The notes: a model not told the origin generated them from the sequence alone. DNA of 64,000 nucleotides from Erinaceus europaeus (GCF_950295315.1 NC_080179.1:69220615-69284614); one strand, 5' to 3'. Shown: positions 53,590 through 64,000, counted from the first letter of the stretch. Numbers and translations are program-made.

Positions 53590-54504
53590 ATGAGCTTCTT
53601 GAACCTTTATGTCTTTTATGTTGTCTATACTAGAGACCATCTCAGCTATTACGTCCTGAAGAATGCTTTCTTCCCTTCCCTCTCTTTACTCCTCTGGTAA
53701 GCCAATATTGCGAAATATATTATTTCTTTTGAAGTCATCCCATAGGTCTCTGTTGTTGTTTTCAGTATCTCTTAATCTCTTTTTGTGATCTCTTACTTCT
53801 TTTTTAGTTGTCTGTAATTTGTCCTTGATCTTGCTAATTCTGTCTTCAGCCTCATTTATCTTACTCTCTCTCCCCTCTACTGTTTTCTGGAGTTCATCTA
53901 TTTTGTTATCCTGTTCTCATACTGTTTTAGCTTGTTCAGCTAGTTGTGTTCTTAGCTTAGCTATTTCAGCTTTCAGCTCTCTAATAACCTTGAGATAATT
54001 AGTGTTTTCTTCCAGAGTCTCATTTGTTGTTTCTGCATTTCTGATGACAATTCTTTCAAACTTTACTCACTCCTATGACTATTTTCTTTTTTTTTTTTTT
54101 AAATATTTATTTTATTTATTTATTCCCTTTTGTTGCCCTTGTTGTTTTATTGTTGTAGTTATTATTGTTGTTGTCGTTGTTGGATAGGACAGAGAGAAAT
54201 GGAGAGAGGAGGGAAGACAGAGAGGAGGAGAGAAAGATAGACACCTGCAGACCTGCTTCACCACCTGTGAAGCGACTCCCCTGCAGGTGGGGAGCCGGGG
54301 TTCGAACCGGGATCCTTATGCCGGTCCTTGTGCTTTGCGCCACCTGCGCTTAACCCGCTGCGCTACAGCCCGACTCCCGACTATTTTCTTAACTAGTGTT
54401 TGGATGTTGATCTCATTATTTTGTGCTTCAACCATTGGGGGGCTTTTAGCTAGATTCTTGTCTTGGTTCATTTCTCCAACATTTCTTCTTGTTGGTTTAA
54501 CCAT
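53590..54504 (-). pseudogene. L1 ORF1-like N-terminal half, disrupted
   Basis: The start reads MVKPTRRNVGEMNQDKN. After the SINE insert it continues with a coiled-coil rich in Glu, Lys and Leu (NYLKVIRELKAEIAKLRTQL, then KIDELQKTVEGRESKINEAE). It ends with RDLWDDFKRNNI and LQDVIAEMVSSI, matching the L1 ORF1 linker before the RRM domain. In-frame stops occur (for example within the coiled coil), so it is dead. The RRM and C-terminal domains are missing. Confidence 0.7.
54089..54378 (-). mobile_element. SINE A inserted in ORF1 remnant
   Basis: GACTATTTTCTT at 54077-54088 is repeated at 54379-54390. All A-type parts are intact, including GGGGTTCGAACCGGGATCC. It is the youngest layer at this site. 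Confidence 0.97.
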
Positions 54505-54781
54505 TTTATATAGTATGTATGTCCCTCTCTCAGTACTTTTCAAATTACTGACCACTCTTGCCTGGATTGACTTGTGTCTAAATAAGGTAAGTAAAAGGTT
54601 CACAGATGTGGAAATTGACAGTTGTTTCAATAGTATTTCAATCTCTGAGTTGGAGCACAGAGGCAGTTAAAGCCTTTTTTGTTCTTTTTCTTCCCTTTAG
54701 GGTATGGGAGCCTCAGGGATTTTAAATTATAAGTTGGCTTCTTAGCTTAATCACTGAATCCTGACCAAGAGATAAAGCAGG

Positions 54782-54900
54782 GTGGGGGAGAGATAGCACA
54801 GTGGTTATGCAAAGAGATTCTCACACCCCAAAGATCCAAAGCTTGAGGCTCAATTCAGCTTCTCTGCCAAGCCGGGCAGCACTGCTAGGCCCTGTGAGTT
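54782..54900 (+). mobile_element. SINE C inserted in L1 5'UTR
   Basis: GAGATAGCACAGTGGTTATG, CAAAGAGATTCTCACAC and GGCTCAATTCAGC give the C-type order, followed by GGGCAGCACTGCTAGGC. Confidence 0.8.
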
Positions 54901-55467
54901 CCTAAAAAAAGTCCTGTTTATAATCTGTAGGTTCCGAGGCAATTATTCACCATGTTCTCATCACGAGAACAATGTGGAAAGGCTCCCATTATACAGTTCC
55001 AGTGCTAGGCCACCAAGGTGTATCTCTCCTCCTGAGTTTCCTAGTCAGTTCTCTGTTTCCAGATGTCAGCACAGGGCCTGCCCCCTGCTGCTCCAGCCTC
55101 TGAGGGCAGTAGCAATGGAGACTCACAGTTGCATTTGGTGAGTCTTAGGGGATTCTTCTCCTCCCTTCAGCAGTCTTTTTGTTGTTAAAGCAGACTGGAT
55201 GTGGTGCCTCAACTGGTAAGATGTCGGACTGTTACCAGCTGCTCAATCTCTCCTTAGGCTCCTCTCTGTCCACGAGCCGCACGTGTTTGCATTCACCGGT
55301 GGTTTGCTGGGTTCCTGAAGTCATTCTCATCCTGTCTTGTTTCAGTCCCAGGTGGTCTCCTTTGGTATTTCTAGATGACCCGTGAGAGGAGAGGAGAGAA
55401 ACACAGCTACAGCTGCTCTGTAGCCCTGCCTCTGGAGATGTATTTCTTGAACCACACATTTTGAGTC

Positions 55468-55848
55468 CTTTTTTTTTTTTTTTTTCACCAGGATTATCAC
55501 TGGGGTGGAGCAGGGCACTTGGTCTTGAGCAGTGAACCCATTACCACTCCTGGTGGCCTTCCTTCCTTCCTTCCTTCCTTCCTTCCTTCCTTCCTTCCTT
55601 CCTTCCTCTCTTTCTTTCTTCTTTCTTTTTTCTTCTTTCTTTCTTTCTTTCTTTCTCTTCTTTCTTTCTTCTTTCCTTCTTTCTTTCTTATTACAGAGAA
55701 AACTTGAGAGGGAATGGAGAGTGGCAGAGAGAGATACCTGCAGCACTGCTTCACTACTCATGAAGATTTCCCATCCCTCAGGTGACTTGAATCCAGGTCT
55801 TTGCTTGTGATAACATGTGCTCAATTGGGTGGGCCACCATCTGCCCCT
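55468..55848 (-). mobile_element. SINE with 3' module and (CCTT)n expansion
   Basis: Poly-T, CACCAGGATTATCACTGGGG, CCATTACCACTCCTGGTGG (3' module), then (CCTT)n at 55557-55606 and CTTT-rich sequence to 55690, then body and head (GGTGACTTGAATCCAGGTC). Ser/Phe- and Lys/Glu-rich frames here are repeat artefacts. Confidence 0.85.
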
Positions 55849-57064
55849 GAGACCCTGTTTTTAAGTGCTATATTTCTGGGTATCAATGATCTTTATGCAG
55901 GTTCTTTAGAAAAACAGAACTTGAAACTAACACTTGTGTGCATGCCATTCGTTTGGGAAACCGTTTCAAGGAATAGAGGTCAGGGGGTAGGGGAAAAGGA
56001 AAATGGAAAGAAATGAGAGACATAGTGAGCAATGGGTGTTACTGACTTAGAGATCTCTGTAGGTAAACCTCAGCATTGGTCACTCAAGGGAGAGGGGAAG
56101 GAAGTCTTTATCCTCTGAATGGGCCCTGTGGGTTAAGGGTGGTCTTCAGTAAACTTCCTGTTTGCTTATACACAATAGATGAGTGGGGTTCCTTTGCACT
56201 GATATGGCAATAGTGAAGCTTCAAAGCATGGAGAAACCCAAACAATGCAACTCAGCAAAGGACTTCCAGGTTATCTTACTTAGAGATAGTCACTGCATCC
56301 ATTACTGAGTGAAAAGACAGGGCAGAAGGCACACAAAAGACTGTTAAGCAATGCCTTCCCCCCTCAAAAAAAAATGGAAACTACAATGTATTATCATGCT
56401 TTAGTAACAATGCTAATTACTATTGCTTGTATCCTATTTAAACTTTTTTGGGGAGGGGAGTCTTCCTTATCACTTCTTATCATCATGTAAGCACTTTTCT
56501 ATGTAGCAAATACTCACTAACCTGTAGTTTATCTACTGCTATAAGCTGAAACCCAGTTGCATAATTGATTAACACTGGACATAAATTATGAGTAATATTT
56601 CCTTGGAGGAAACCTGAAATAGTGTTAGAAAAGCACACATTTCTAGGGCTTTTGATATGTCTATTTAACTCATATACTCTTCAGTCTTCATTCTCATGTT
56701 CTGTTAGAGTGAGGTGCTCAGGGAGCCAACTATAAACTAACATGGGTTATTGTTTGGATTTTAATGAGTTATCATTATTATCAGTCACACAGTATTATTA
56801 TATCCTAATGAGGCAAAATGTTAAATTGTGTCATAACATAGCACCTTGCTAATTACTGTGGTTTTATGTTGTTATTCAAGAATATAAATTAATTATGCAT
56901 GTGTAGAATTAGAGCAAATAGTATAAATTGATATTGGTCTAGACTGATTAAGTTAAAAGACCATCAAGTCATACATGACAAGATGCTTTATTATAAAATT
57001 AGCCACCAGTATAGGGTCCCTGATAAGGATTCTTGGCAAAGAAAAGTATTTTCCTTGAAAATGA
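55849..57064. other. Unique interval
   Basis: About 1.2 kb, AT-rich toward the right. No SINE, L1 or gene signal recognised. Confidence 0.45.
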
Positions 57065-57540
57065 AAGTTATTTTTTGGTTTATTTGGTGGTTTAATATTG
57101 ATCTACAAAATTGTCAGATGACAGAGGTAGAATCCCACACCTTTCCTACCATCAGCGTTCTGTGTTTCCATTGCTTCATTGGAAGCTGGAGTAGTTATCC
57201 TCAGGCTGCAGATAGGGGTTGACTATTATGTCAAAACTACCTATAATTATATATATTTACCCATTTTTGATATGGCCCTGCCTTCTTTTCCCTTCTAAGT
57301 CACACCTACTACAACTATTTCTAAGAGTCCTTCCATTTTTCTTTTCTTTTTTCTCTTCTCTCTTGGGGTGCTGATAAAATTGGATTTGAAAGCACTGTGG
57401 TCATCGTTCCTCAATGTTTTTTCCCTACTGGGGGTTTGGACTAAGATTCTTTTTGGGGTGCAGAAGGTGGGAAGTCTGGTTTCTATAAATTGCTTCTCTG
57501 CTGGACATGGGCGCTGGCGGGTCGATCCGTACCCCTGACA
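57065..57540 (-). mobile_element. Older L1-derived 3' end
   Basis: It shares TTGGAAGCTGGAGTAGTTAT, TCTAAGTCACACCTACTACA and CTAAGATTCTTTTTGGGGTG with the 13.36-kb copy. It continues into GCTTCTCTGCTGGACATGGG and GGGTCGATCCGTACCCC, motifs of the younger family. It thus bridges the two. Confidence 0.65.
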
Positions 57541-58208
57541 TGAAAAACAAAAGTTTTAAATCCAAGATCTGCTTCCTCCCAAATGTTCTGAAAAATAGAG
57601 AGCAAGGACAAAAATAATAATAGGGGAATAAGTTGAGCTAACACTGGCTTTCATCTTTGTACAGACTCTGATAGTTCAAATTAAGCAAAGATTAAAATGC
57701 AAATATTGATTCTGGTGTTGGCTGGGTTTCCAGGGTCTCTGAAATGTTTAGAAAACAGTCTGCATATTTCATTTCCTTTGTATCTGGACAGCACCTCTTT
57801 GCCAGCCTTTGTTTGGCACATCTGGAATCACTAAAGCATACAGCTGGAAAGAGCCACCAGTGATATTTTGGGGGTGGATTTTTGTCTAAGAATCAGAACC
57901 TTGGGCTCACCAAAAGGTAATTATCTGGTAAAGTCAATCATGAAATCCTAGGAGTGATGACAAGAAGGCTCAGGTCCTGAGAGCCATAGGGCCTGGGAAT
58001 AAATTTGTCACTGTACTTCTCTGGGTTTAATGAATCGAAGTTAAATCTCTCCTTCCCGTTTTCAGATAGGGCTTGAATCATCACCCCTCCCTTGGGTGTT
58101 GGTACTGGATTATCTACAAAAGCAGTAAGGTGAGAGAGAAAACCATGACCCAGATCACTAGCCCACCTACAATTCACCCCATGTACAAATGTAGGACACC
58201 TGAATCAG
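57541..58208. other. Unique interval
   Basis: No element or gene recognised. The 79-codon minus-strand frame at 57938-58177 has no family resemblance. Confidence 0.45.
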
Positions 58209-58416
58209 TAGGAAGTGGCACACTCAGTAGAGCACATATGTTATGATGCACAAGGACACAAGTTCAAGGCCCCAGTTCCCACCTGCAGGGGGGAGGGGAG
58301 TTTCAGGAGCAGTAAAGCAGAGCTTCAGAATTCTATTTCTCCTTCTCTATCTCCCCTCCTGTCTTATTTTCTCTCTGTATGTATCCAACAAAAATCAATC
58401 AATAAATTTAAAAATA
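58209..58416 (+). mobile_element. SINE B
   Basis: GTAGGAAGTGGCACACTCAG, ATGCACAAGGACACAAGTTC, CCCACCTGCAGGGGGGAG, a C/T body and an AATCAATCAATAAATT tail. Confidence 0.85.
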
Positions 58417-59249
58417 GGGAAGTGACAGGAAGACACCACTTTGTATCTGAAGAAAGTAACAAGAAAAAAGTGGAGGCTTTACAAATCCAGTGGAATAGAA
58501 ATATTCTAAGAAGACACGGAATAAATAAAAGAGCAGTTATTTGTCTTACTATCTCTAATGTACATTTTACAAATGTAAAGAAGTACTGATAAATATAGGA
58601 AAGTAAATTGCTTGAATGGTCTTTCCTTTTATGTGACTTTACAAACACAGAAATGTAGATTGCTGCAGTTGTTTTGGAAAAAAATTGGCAATGTTTATGA
58701 AAGCTAGAGATAAGTATAAGTGGTTCCTAGAATATATAGAACTGACATTCGTCATGATTATGTCTCTGTTCTCTTGTCTTCAGAAATGCACTAGACAGAT
58801 CTAGCAGTCAAGTTGTCGTGTTTTTCTACTTTCCTGCAGGGTGATATTTAAATTTCAGATATCTAAGTCTCAATTTCCTGTGTGTGTGCAAAAGGATGTT
58901 GCTATCTTGTCAGAGTGCTGGGAAGTATTTAAGAAGCATTCTTGGCTAAAGATCAGGGAAGATTTATTTCTCTTTTCCTGGCCTTACATTACTTAATCTG
59001 CTCAGTTTTATAAGCATTGAGAGAAAGTTTTCAGAACTCAGGGTGAGCCAAAAAGGACTTTCTTTTAGTAATGCTGATATTATCTGCTTATTTCTCACAT
59101 GGTTTCTTAGTCATCTCTCTCGGGAGGATTTATTCCTTTGAGTTATATCTAAAAATTTAAAGGAGTAAAGAATTTGACAAAGATGGTACAAGTACCATTG
59201 ATCCTCCTTCCTGATCTTGCTGTATCTCTCTCTCACTCTCTCTTGTTGC
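58417..59249. other. Unique interval
   Basis: AT-rich, nothing recognised. Confidence 0.45.
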
Positions 59250-59332
59250 TACCAGTCATCACTGGGGCTTTGTGCCTGCTAGATTATTTCACTCTCAGAA
59301 GACTTTTTATTTTTGTAGCCAGAAAGAAGTAT

Positions 59333-59389
<57 letters not shown>

Positions 59390-59600
59390 CAGAGTGGGGG
59401 GAGGAGAGGGAGAGGAAGAAGGAGAGGAAGAAGGAGAGGGAGAGGGAGAGGGAGAGGGAGAGAGAAAGACTGCTCCACTATACCAATTAATAAGCTCCCT
59501 CTGCAGGTGGTACTCTGATATGGTGGTTAGGGACTGGACTTGGGCCCTCACATGTGGAGAAATGTTTGCTCTACTAAGTAAGCTATCTCTTGGACTCTGG
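59250..59600 (-). mobile_element. SINE with (GT)n and (GGGAGA)n expansions
   Basis: The 3' module is left (CATCACTGGGGCTTTGTGCC), the body has become (GT)n at 59334-59388 and GGGAGA-rich at 59397-59464, and the head is right (GGACTGGACTTGGGCCCTCA). Confidence 0.8.
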
Positions 59601-59694
59601 TCTCATTTTTCTAGTTGCAGAATGATCAACCTTTCTCTTATATTCGAATGACTGACAATGATAAATTCCAATCCCTTCTCATATTTTAGAGTTA

Positions 59695-59855
59695 TTTTTT
59701 TATTTTAATCCAAGACAGATAAATGATAGATGGCAGACAGACAGACAGATGACAGAAGCCAGAGTACCACTCAGGTACATGCAACTGTGGGGATTGAACT
59801 AGGAACTTCAGGCACTAAGTAGTATGCTTGTCCAGGGGGCATTCTCTACCAACCG
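59695..59855 (-). mobile_element. SINE C-like
   Basis: CCAAGACAGATAAATGATAG, CAGAGTACCACTCAGG, GGGGATTGAACTAGGAACTT. Confidence 0.7.
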
Positions 59856-60039
59856 TGCTTCTTATTTCCTATATATATTAGACATATAACAACATACTAG
59901 CATGTAACCTTTCATGACAGTGCAAGTTATAAAAATTTTAATGAATTTATCTTACTTTCATTCCTCCTTTTTATATAAATAGTATTGAGGTTTCTACTTC
60001 TGTAAAGTAATTGACTATAGTTCTTCTTTGCAATAAACT

Positions 60040-60222
60040 TATTTGTGTATTCATTGGATATAGACAGAGAGAAATTGAGAGGGGAGGGGGAGGTAGAGGA
60101 GAAGAGAGAAAGAGAGAGGCTCAAGAAGGGGTTACCCTCCAAGTAGGGGTTCTGAGGGCAGGAACCAGGATCCTGGCATATGGGAACATATGTGTTCAGG
60201 CAGGTATACCAATACCCAGCTT
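60040..60222 (-). mobile_element. Diverged SINE B
   Basis: TATTCATTGGATATAGACAG, GA-rich body, GGCAGGAACCAGGATCCTGG and GGTATACCAATACCCAGC. Confidence 0.65.
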
Positions 60223-60239
60223 GGCTGTTGTACTTTTTT

Positions 60240-60910
60240 TTTCTTTTTTTTAAAATTTTATTTATAAAAAGGAAACACTGATAAAACCATAGGTTAAGAG
60301 GATAGAACTCCACACAATCCCCACCACCAGAACTCCATATCCCATCCCCTCCCCTGATAGCTTTCCTATTCTTTATCCCTCTGGGAGTATGGACCCAGGG
60401 TCATTGTGGGGTGCAGAAGATGGAAGGTCTGGCTTCTGTAATGGCTTCCCTGCTGAACATGGACACTGACAGTTTGATCCATACTCCCAGCCTGCTTCTC
60501 TCTGCCTAATGAGGTGGGGTTCTGGGGAAGCAGGGCTCCAGGAAACATTGGTGGAGTTGTCTGTCCAGGGAAGTCTGGTTGGCATCATGCTAGCATCTGG
60601 AACCTGGTGGCTGAAAAGAGAGTTAATATACAAAGCCAAACAAGTTGTTGACTAATCATGAATCTAAAGGCTGGAATAGTGCAGATGAAGAGTTGGGGGC
60701 TTCTCCATTTTGTAGATAGCTAGTAGTTATATTTTAGTTCTATTCCAAAGGGCCTTTGGCTATACTAGTTTTTGTTGGTTTATTTGTTTGTTTTCCCCTG
60801 AGCCTGAAATCTGATATGCAGGTGGATCCAAGTTACTGTCTGGGGAGATGATGTCATGGCTGGAAAAAGGACCAGAAAGCTGGATCAAGGAAGAGAGTAG
60901 CTTCCTAATA
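60240..60910 (-). mobile_element. L1-derived 3' end, 5'-truncated (best copy)
   Basis: On the minus strand it runs from CTTGATCCAGCTTTCTGGTC (60890) through GATGACATCATCTCCCC-type sequence, TCAGCAGGGAAGCCATTACA and GGAGGGGATGGGATATGGAG to TTATAAATAAAATTTTAAAA. This is the cleanest copy of the recurrent 3' region and defines its length as at least 650 bp. Confidence 0.75.
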
Positions 60911-60999
60911 TGGGAAAGGGCTACTTTTAAAGGAACAAACATTTGCAATTTGGAGTATTTGGCTCAGTTACACTACACCAGAGCCTTGATCTCCTAGGC

Positions 61000-61001
<2 letters not shown>

Positions 61002-61055
<54 letters not shown>
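61002..61055. repeat. (AT)n microsatellite
   Basis: Twenty-seven uninterrupted AT units in unique sequence, prone to slippage and cruciform formation. Confidence 0.97.
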
Positions 61056-61057
<2 letters not shown>

Positions 61058-61129
61058 CCTCATTTGTCATCAGTGTTCTTGCTGGGTCTCTTTGGCTATA
61101 CACTTCTTCTGTTCCAAGCAGACTCTTAT

Positions 61130-61325
61130 TTTACTGTTTAGATAGAGGGTAAGAGACATAAAGGGAGAAATAGGCAGAGATGGAGAGAAATAAACAGATA
61201 GAAAGAGCAGTCACCACAGAACTGCTGCACTGCTCCTGAAGCTTCCCCTGTGCAGGTGCTCCCATGTGGTGTGGGAATAAACCTGGGTCCTTGTGTGTGA
61301 CCTGAGTGAGTGAGCTACCTCTGGG
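61130..61325 (-). mobile_element. Diverged SINE
   Basis: TTAGATAGAGGGTAAGAGAC, GCACTGCTCCTGAAGCTTCC, GGGAATAAACCTGGGTCCTT. Confidence 0.7.
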
Positions 61326-61412
61326 ATGAGACCTTGGGAACTCAGACACATAGTGCAGAGTTTGATCCCCAGCACTGCATGTATCAGAGTGTGGCTCTGA
61401 TTCTCTCACTCG

Positions 61413-61453
<41 letters not shown>

Positions 61454-61455
61454 GT
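61326..61455 (+). mobile_element. SINE C-like ending in (TCAA)n
   Basis: CAGAGTTTGATCCCCAGCAC gives the B-box region and GTGGCTCTGATTCTCTCACT the body. The tail has become (TCAA)n at 61413-61453. Confidence 0.65.
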
Positions 61456-61581
61456 AAAGGAGATGCTTGAGATATTGATTTTGTTTTTCTCTTGTTGCTA
61501 CTAAAGAGAGAGACAGTGGGGCTCACTTAGGTTTGCTTCTCAGTTTTCTCCTTCTGATATTTGAGATTTAGTATGATATTT

Positions 61582-61710
61582 TTAAAAGATTTATTTATTA
61601 ATCTTTATGAAAGGGAAGGAAATAAGATGGAAGGGGAGGGATACCAGAACCTCTGGGGTTTTGGTCAGGCAAATCTGTGCTCTAACACACTGGGCTATTT
61701 TCTAGACCCT
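61582..61710 (-). mobile_element. SINE C-like, diverged
   Basis: TTTATTTATTAATCTTTATG, ATACCAGAACCTCTGGGG and TGTGCTCTAACACACTGGGC. Confidence 0.5.
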
Positions 61711-62232
61711 TTTCCCAGTTTTTTTCTTTTTCATCTTGTTTTTCATCTTGTTCTTCTACTTCTTCTTCTTTTTTTTTTTTTTTTTTTTAAGTAGCAGCCC
61801 AGACTTCCATTGATCCTGTCTTCTGGTGCCGTTTCAAAAAGGAGAAAGAAGATTTCTGAGTTCTGCTGTGTGCTACTGGAGATTAAACTTATCTAGAATC
61901 AGCCGGCAGAGGGGGTGGGAGAAAGAATTTCCCATTTTCAAGACATGAATGGCTGGGGGTAGACATTGTCTGATGTGTGACTGTCTATTGCAAGGGCATT
62001 GCCTCTTACTTGGAACTGGATGGGAAGTTGTCAGAGGATTTGATCAGAAGAATGATACTGTCACCATACTGTTTTGCTGCCTTGCCTGAAGGAGGGAAGG
62101 AATATAGCAGCAGAAGAATTAGATGCTACTATCATAACCTTGGCAAGAGAGAGTGATGGCTCAAACCTAAGTGGGGACTGCAGGGTTGGGGAGATGTCAG
62201 CTCTCAAAAAAGCTTTCAGTGTAACATTTTTT
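61711..62232. other. Spacer with CTT/T-rich tract
   Basis: T- and CTT-rich at 61720-61789, then unique sequence. Nothing gene-like. Confidence 0.45.
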
Positions 62233-62356
62233 TTAATTTTTAAAAATTTATTTATTTATATGATAGACCAAGAGAAGACAGCCAGAACATCATTCTGGCA
62301 CATACAATGAAAGGGGTTCAACTCAGGATCTCATACTAGTTAGTAAGTCTACCTCC
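62233..62356 (-). mobile_element. SINE C-like, target of the next SINE
   Basis: TTATTTATTTATATGATAGA, CCAGAACATCATTCTGGC, GGTTCAACTCAGGATCTCAT. Its last bases continue after the inserted SINE A, at about 62651-62660. Confidence 0.7.
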
Positions 62357-62637
62357 GGGGGCCGGGCAGTAGTGCAGTGGGGTAAACGCACGTGGTACAA
62401 AGTGCAAGGACTGTTGTAAGGATCCCGGTTCCAGCCCTGGGCTCCCCACCTACAGGGGGGTCATTTCATGAGTGGTGAGGCAGGTCTGCAGGTGTCTATC
62501 TTTTTCTCCTCCTCTGTCTTCCCCTCCTCTCTTAATTTCTCTCTGTCCTATCCGACAACGACAGCAATAACAACAATAGTAGTAACAACAAAAAAATGAT
62601 AAACAACAAGGGCAACAAAAGCGGGGGGGGGGGGGAA
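62357..62637 (+). mobile_element. SINE A with target duplication
   Basis: GGGGCCGGGCAGTAGTGCAG, GGATCCCGGTTCCAGCCC, the C/T body and a G-run just before the end. TAAGTCTACCTCC at 62344-62356 and TAAGTCCACCTCC at 62638-62650 are the target duplication with one change. Confidence 0.95.
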
Positions 62638-62650
62638 TAAGTCCACCTCC

Positions 62651-63929
62651 ATGGCCAGTATTTATTTTTATATAGTGCTGAGGAATGAATCCAGTGCAAC
62701 TTTTAAAGTAAATCAGGGAGCAAAGTGTTTTGACCCATTTAAACCTTCTCTATTCTGAATTCTTTCTTGGTATATTTGTGGGCTTGTTAGGATTTGAGTG
62801 TACTCTGCAGATGTGAGCAGAATGATGCTAGCTGGCCCACACAAGCATTGAACCCATAACCCTAATCTCATTAGGTTTTGTTCCAATCAGCTTAGCTGTA
62901 AACCAAGAAATTAGAGAGATTCTTGCCCCCCCTTCCCTGCAGTTCCCCCACAGACTGAGCACTGGCTGCCAACTTCCCATAAAATCCTTGAAGTTTGTTT
63001 GCCTTTGTTGTTGGAACAGCATTAAATGTCTATGAAATGGACTTAGAGAATGAAGGAAAGTTTACAGAGGGCTCTGCCAGGAAGTAACTTCTGTCTGCAC
63101 TGGATATGGACACGTGTAGCCATTAAGAAAAAAAAGTCTGTATTTTGTGCATACATCCTGATAGTGCTTTTAATTGAAAATTCCTCACGTTTCTCTGAAT
63201 TTGCTTACTTTTCCACAAGGAATCAATTCACCTTTTGGGTACGTAATCGTAGATTCTATCGGGCTTACACAGAGTAAGGAAATATCACACATTACAACTT
63301 GAATGGGAATAAGAGATGGAGATAACCACTTCTTGAATAGTAATTTTAAAACCTTTCTTTACCCGAGGCACAATGTGCCTTCACAGGGGGATGGTCATGT
63401 GGGGAGCATGCCAATTATAAGGCAATTGGTTTGTTTTTCCAGCAGACTTGTTTTATTAGGAGTCTTCTAATGTGTTACACGTTCTGTTACAAAGTGTGAC
63501 AATTTATGGTGCATTCTGGGGGGATTTGGAAAAGGGAAAGATCTCGCAAATTATTATCTGTGACAGAATTATAATTTTACAAATGATTAATCTCAATCAT
63601 CCACCTCGTTTTTTCCTCCTGGGCTAAGCAGGAAAATTATATCCTGCAAAATTAGCTGTCAAAATGTGAGTCTGTGGTTTTATAGTATGTGTACATCAGG
63701 AAAAGGAAAAGAAGATCTTTATTAATGAGCTGGATTCAATAAATAAAAAGGTTATTGTAGGAGACACACTGTTCTGTTGCTCCAATATGTCTCCTCATTT
63801 CCCAGTAGTCAGATAATATTTACAAAATTGAATCAGGATTCGATGGGACTATTGCTTGTTTCCTGGGATAGCTTATATCACCTGGGAGTGATGCTTTTAC
63901 CGTATCCCTAAGTACAGATGATAATGGAG
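62651..63929. other. Repeat-poor interval, candidate noncoding regulatory DNA
   Basis: About 1.3 kb with no SINE or L1. The part at 63400-63750 is AT-rich with homeodomain-type motifs (GCCAATTATAAGGCAATTGG, AATTATAATTTTAC, GATTAATCTC). The small frames here lack family resemblance. Confidence 0.35.
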
Positions 63930-64000
63930 GCTTGAACCAGGATCCTTACGCAGATCCTTGCGCTTTGCGCCATGTGCGCTTAACCCGCTGTGCCACTGCC
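63930..64000 (-). mobile_element. SINE A head, cut by window end
   Basis: GGCTTGAACCAGGATCCTTA, TTTGCGCCATGTGCGCTTAA and CCCGCTGTGCCACTGCC are the complement of the tRNA-like A-type head. The body that should lie left is absent, so it is either truncated or a fragment. Confidence 0.85.

Larger units (their letters stand above)
52960..55455 (-). mobile_element. Half-L1-like element: L1 5'UTR, partial ORF1, unrelated-looking 3' end
   Basis: On the minus strand, 55455-54505 matches the L1 5'UTR copy at 18.67-19.05 kb. ATG at 54504-54502 starts an L1 ORF1-like frame that runs, decayed, to about 53590. It then joins the poly(A)-tailed 3' region shared with the copies at 0.54, 16.9, 22.1 and 60.2 kb. 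ORF2 and the RNA-binding end of ORF1 are absent. Two SINEs sit inside. The layout resembles HAL1 (half-L1) elements, but ORF1 here is shorter. Confidence 0.65.

Noticed and set aside
54316..54630. 104-codon minus-strand frame as an intact gene
   Set aside because: Its first part is L1 5'UTR, the middle is the ORF1 start, and the last 20 residues come from the inserted SINE; it is a chimera made by insertion.
55342..55824. 160-codon minus-strand frame with Lys/Glu/Arg-rich middle
   Set aside because: It crosses an L1 5'UTR edge and a (CCTT)n repeat in a SINE; no conserved domain.

Overview
This window is nuclear DNA of a placental mammal, almost certainly a hedgehog (Erinaceidae, probably Erinaceus). 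Three things point there. First, several dozen tRNA-derived SINEs of the ERI type carry pol III A and B boxes. Second, there are several L1-type LINE remnants. Third, there are two fragments of a Vingi-type non-LTR retrotransposon, a clade reported among mammals only in hedgehogs. I recognise no host protein-coding exon, tRNA, rRNA, CRISPR array or bacterial-type gene. The window reads as intergenic or intronic sequence made of nested retrotransposons separated by repeat-poor stretches, some of which look like candidate conserved noncoding DNA.

Layout. At 0.5-4.6 kb lies a composite: an L1 insertion with an inverted 5' part, flanked by a 15-bp direct repeat and split by a roughly 2.2-kb retroviral-type element. 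The two 353-bp LTRs of that element face opposite ways, and a 6-bp target duplication flanks the whole unit. From 4.6 to 16.9 kb there are many SINEs, an LTR-like stretch, a MER5-like remnant and a repeat-poor interval (15.1-16.9 kb). From 16.9 to 19.05 kb an L1-derived 3' end is followed by an L1 whose 5'UTR is joined directly to the end of ORF2. From 20.4 to 22.7 kb another L1-type 3' region hosts a Vingi insertion with an 11-bp target duplication and a 306-codon open frame. From 22.7 to 52.6 kb the sequence is SINEs, old L1 pieces, microsatellites and repeat-poor gaps, with a second short Vingi fragment at 44.16 kb. From 52.96 to 55.46 kb lies a half-L1-like element (L1 5'UTR, truncated ORF1, then a distinct 3' end). 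From 55.5 to 64 kb there are more SINEs and L1-derived 3' ends, ending in a SINE cut by the window edge.

How the parts relate. L1 machinery explains the poly(A)-tailed elements: L1, half-L1 and SINEs. Vingi has its own AAG-type 3' end. The retroviral element needed an outside integrase, because its inner part shows no gag, pol or env. All family names come from recognition by eye. SINE boundaries are usually good to about 10-20 bases unless a target duplication is given. SINE labels used here: A = about 280 bp with GCAGCGGGTTAAGCGC; A-long = A plus a 3' module containing CAGGAGCAGTGGATT; B = about 200 bp with CACCTGGTTGAGCGCACA; C = about 120-150 bp with GTGGTTATGCAAAGAGACT.
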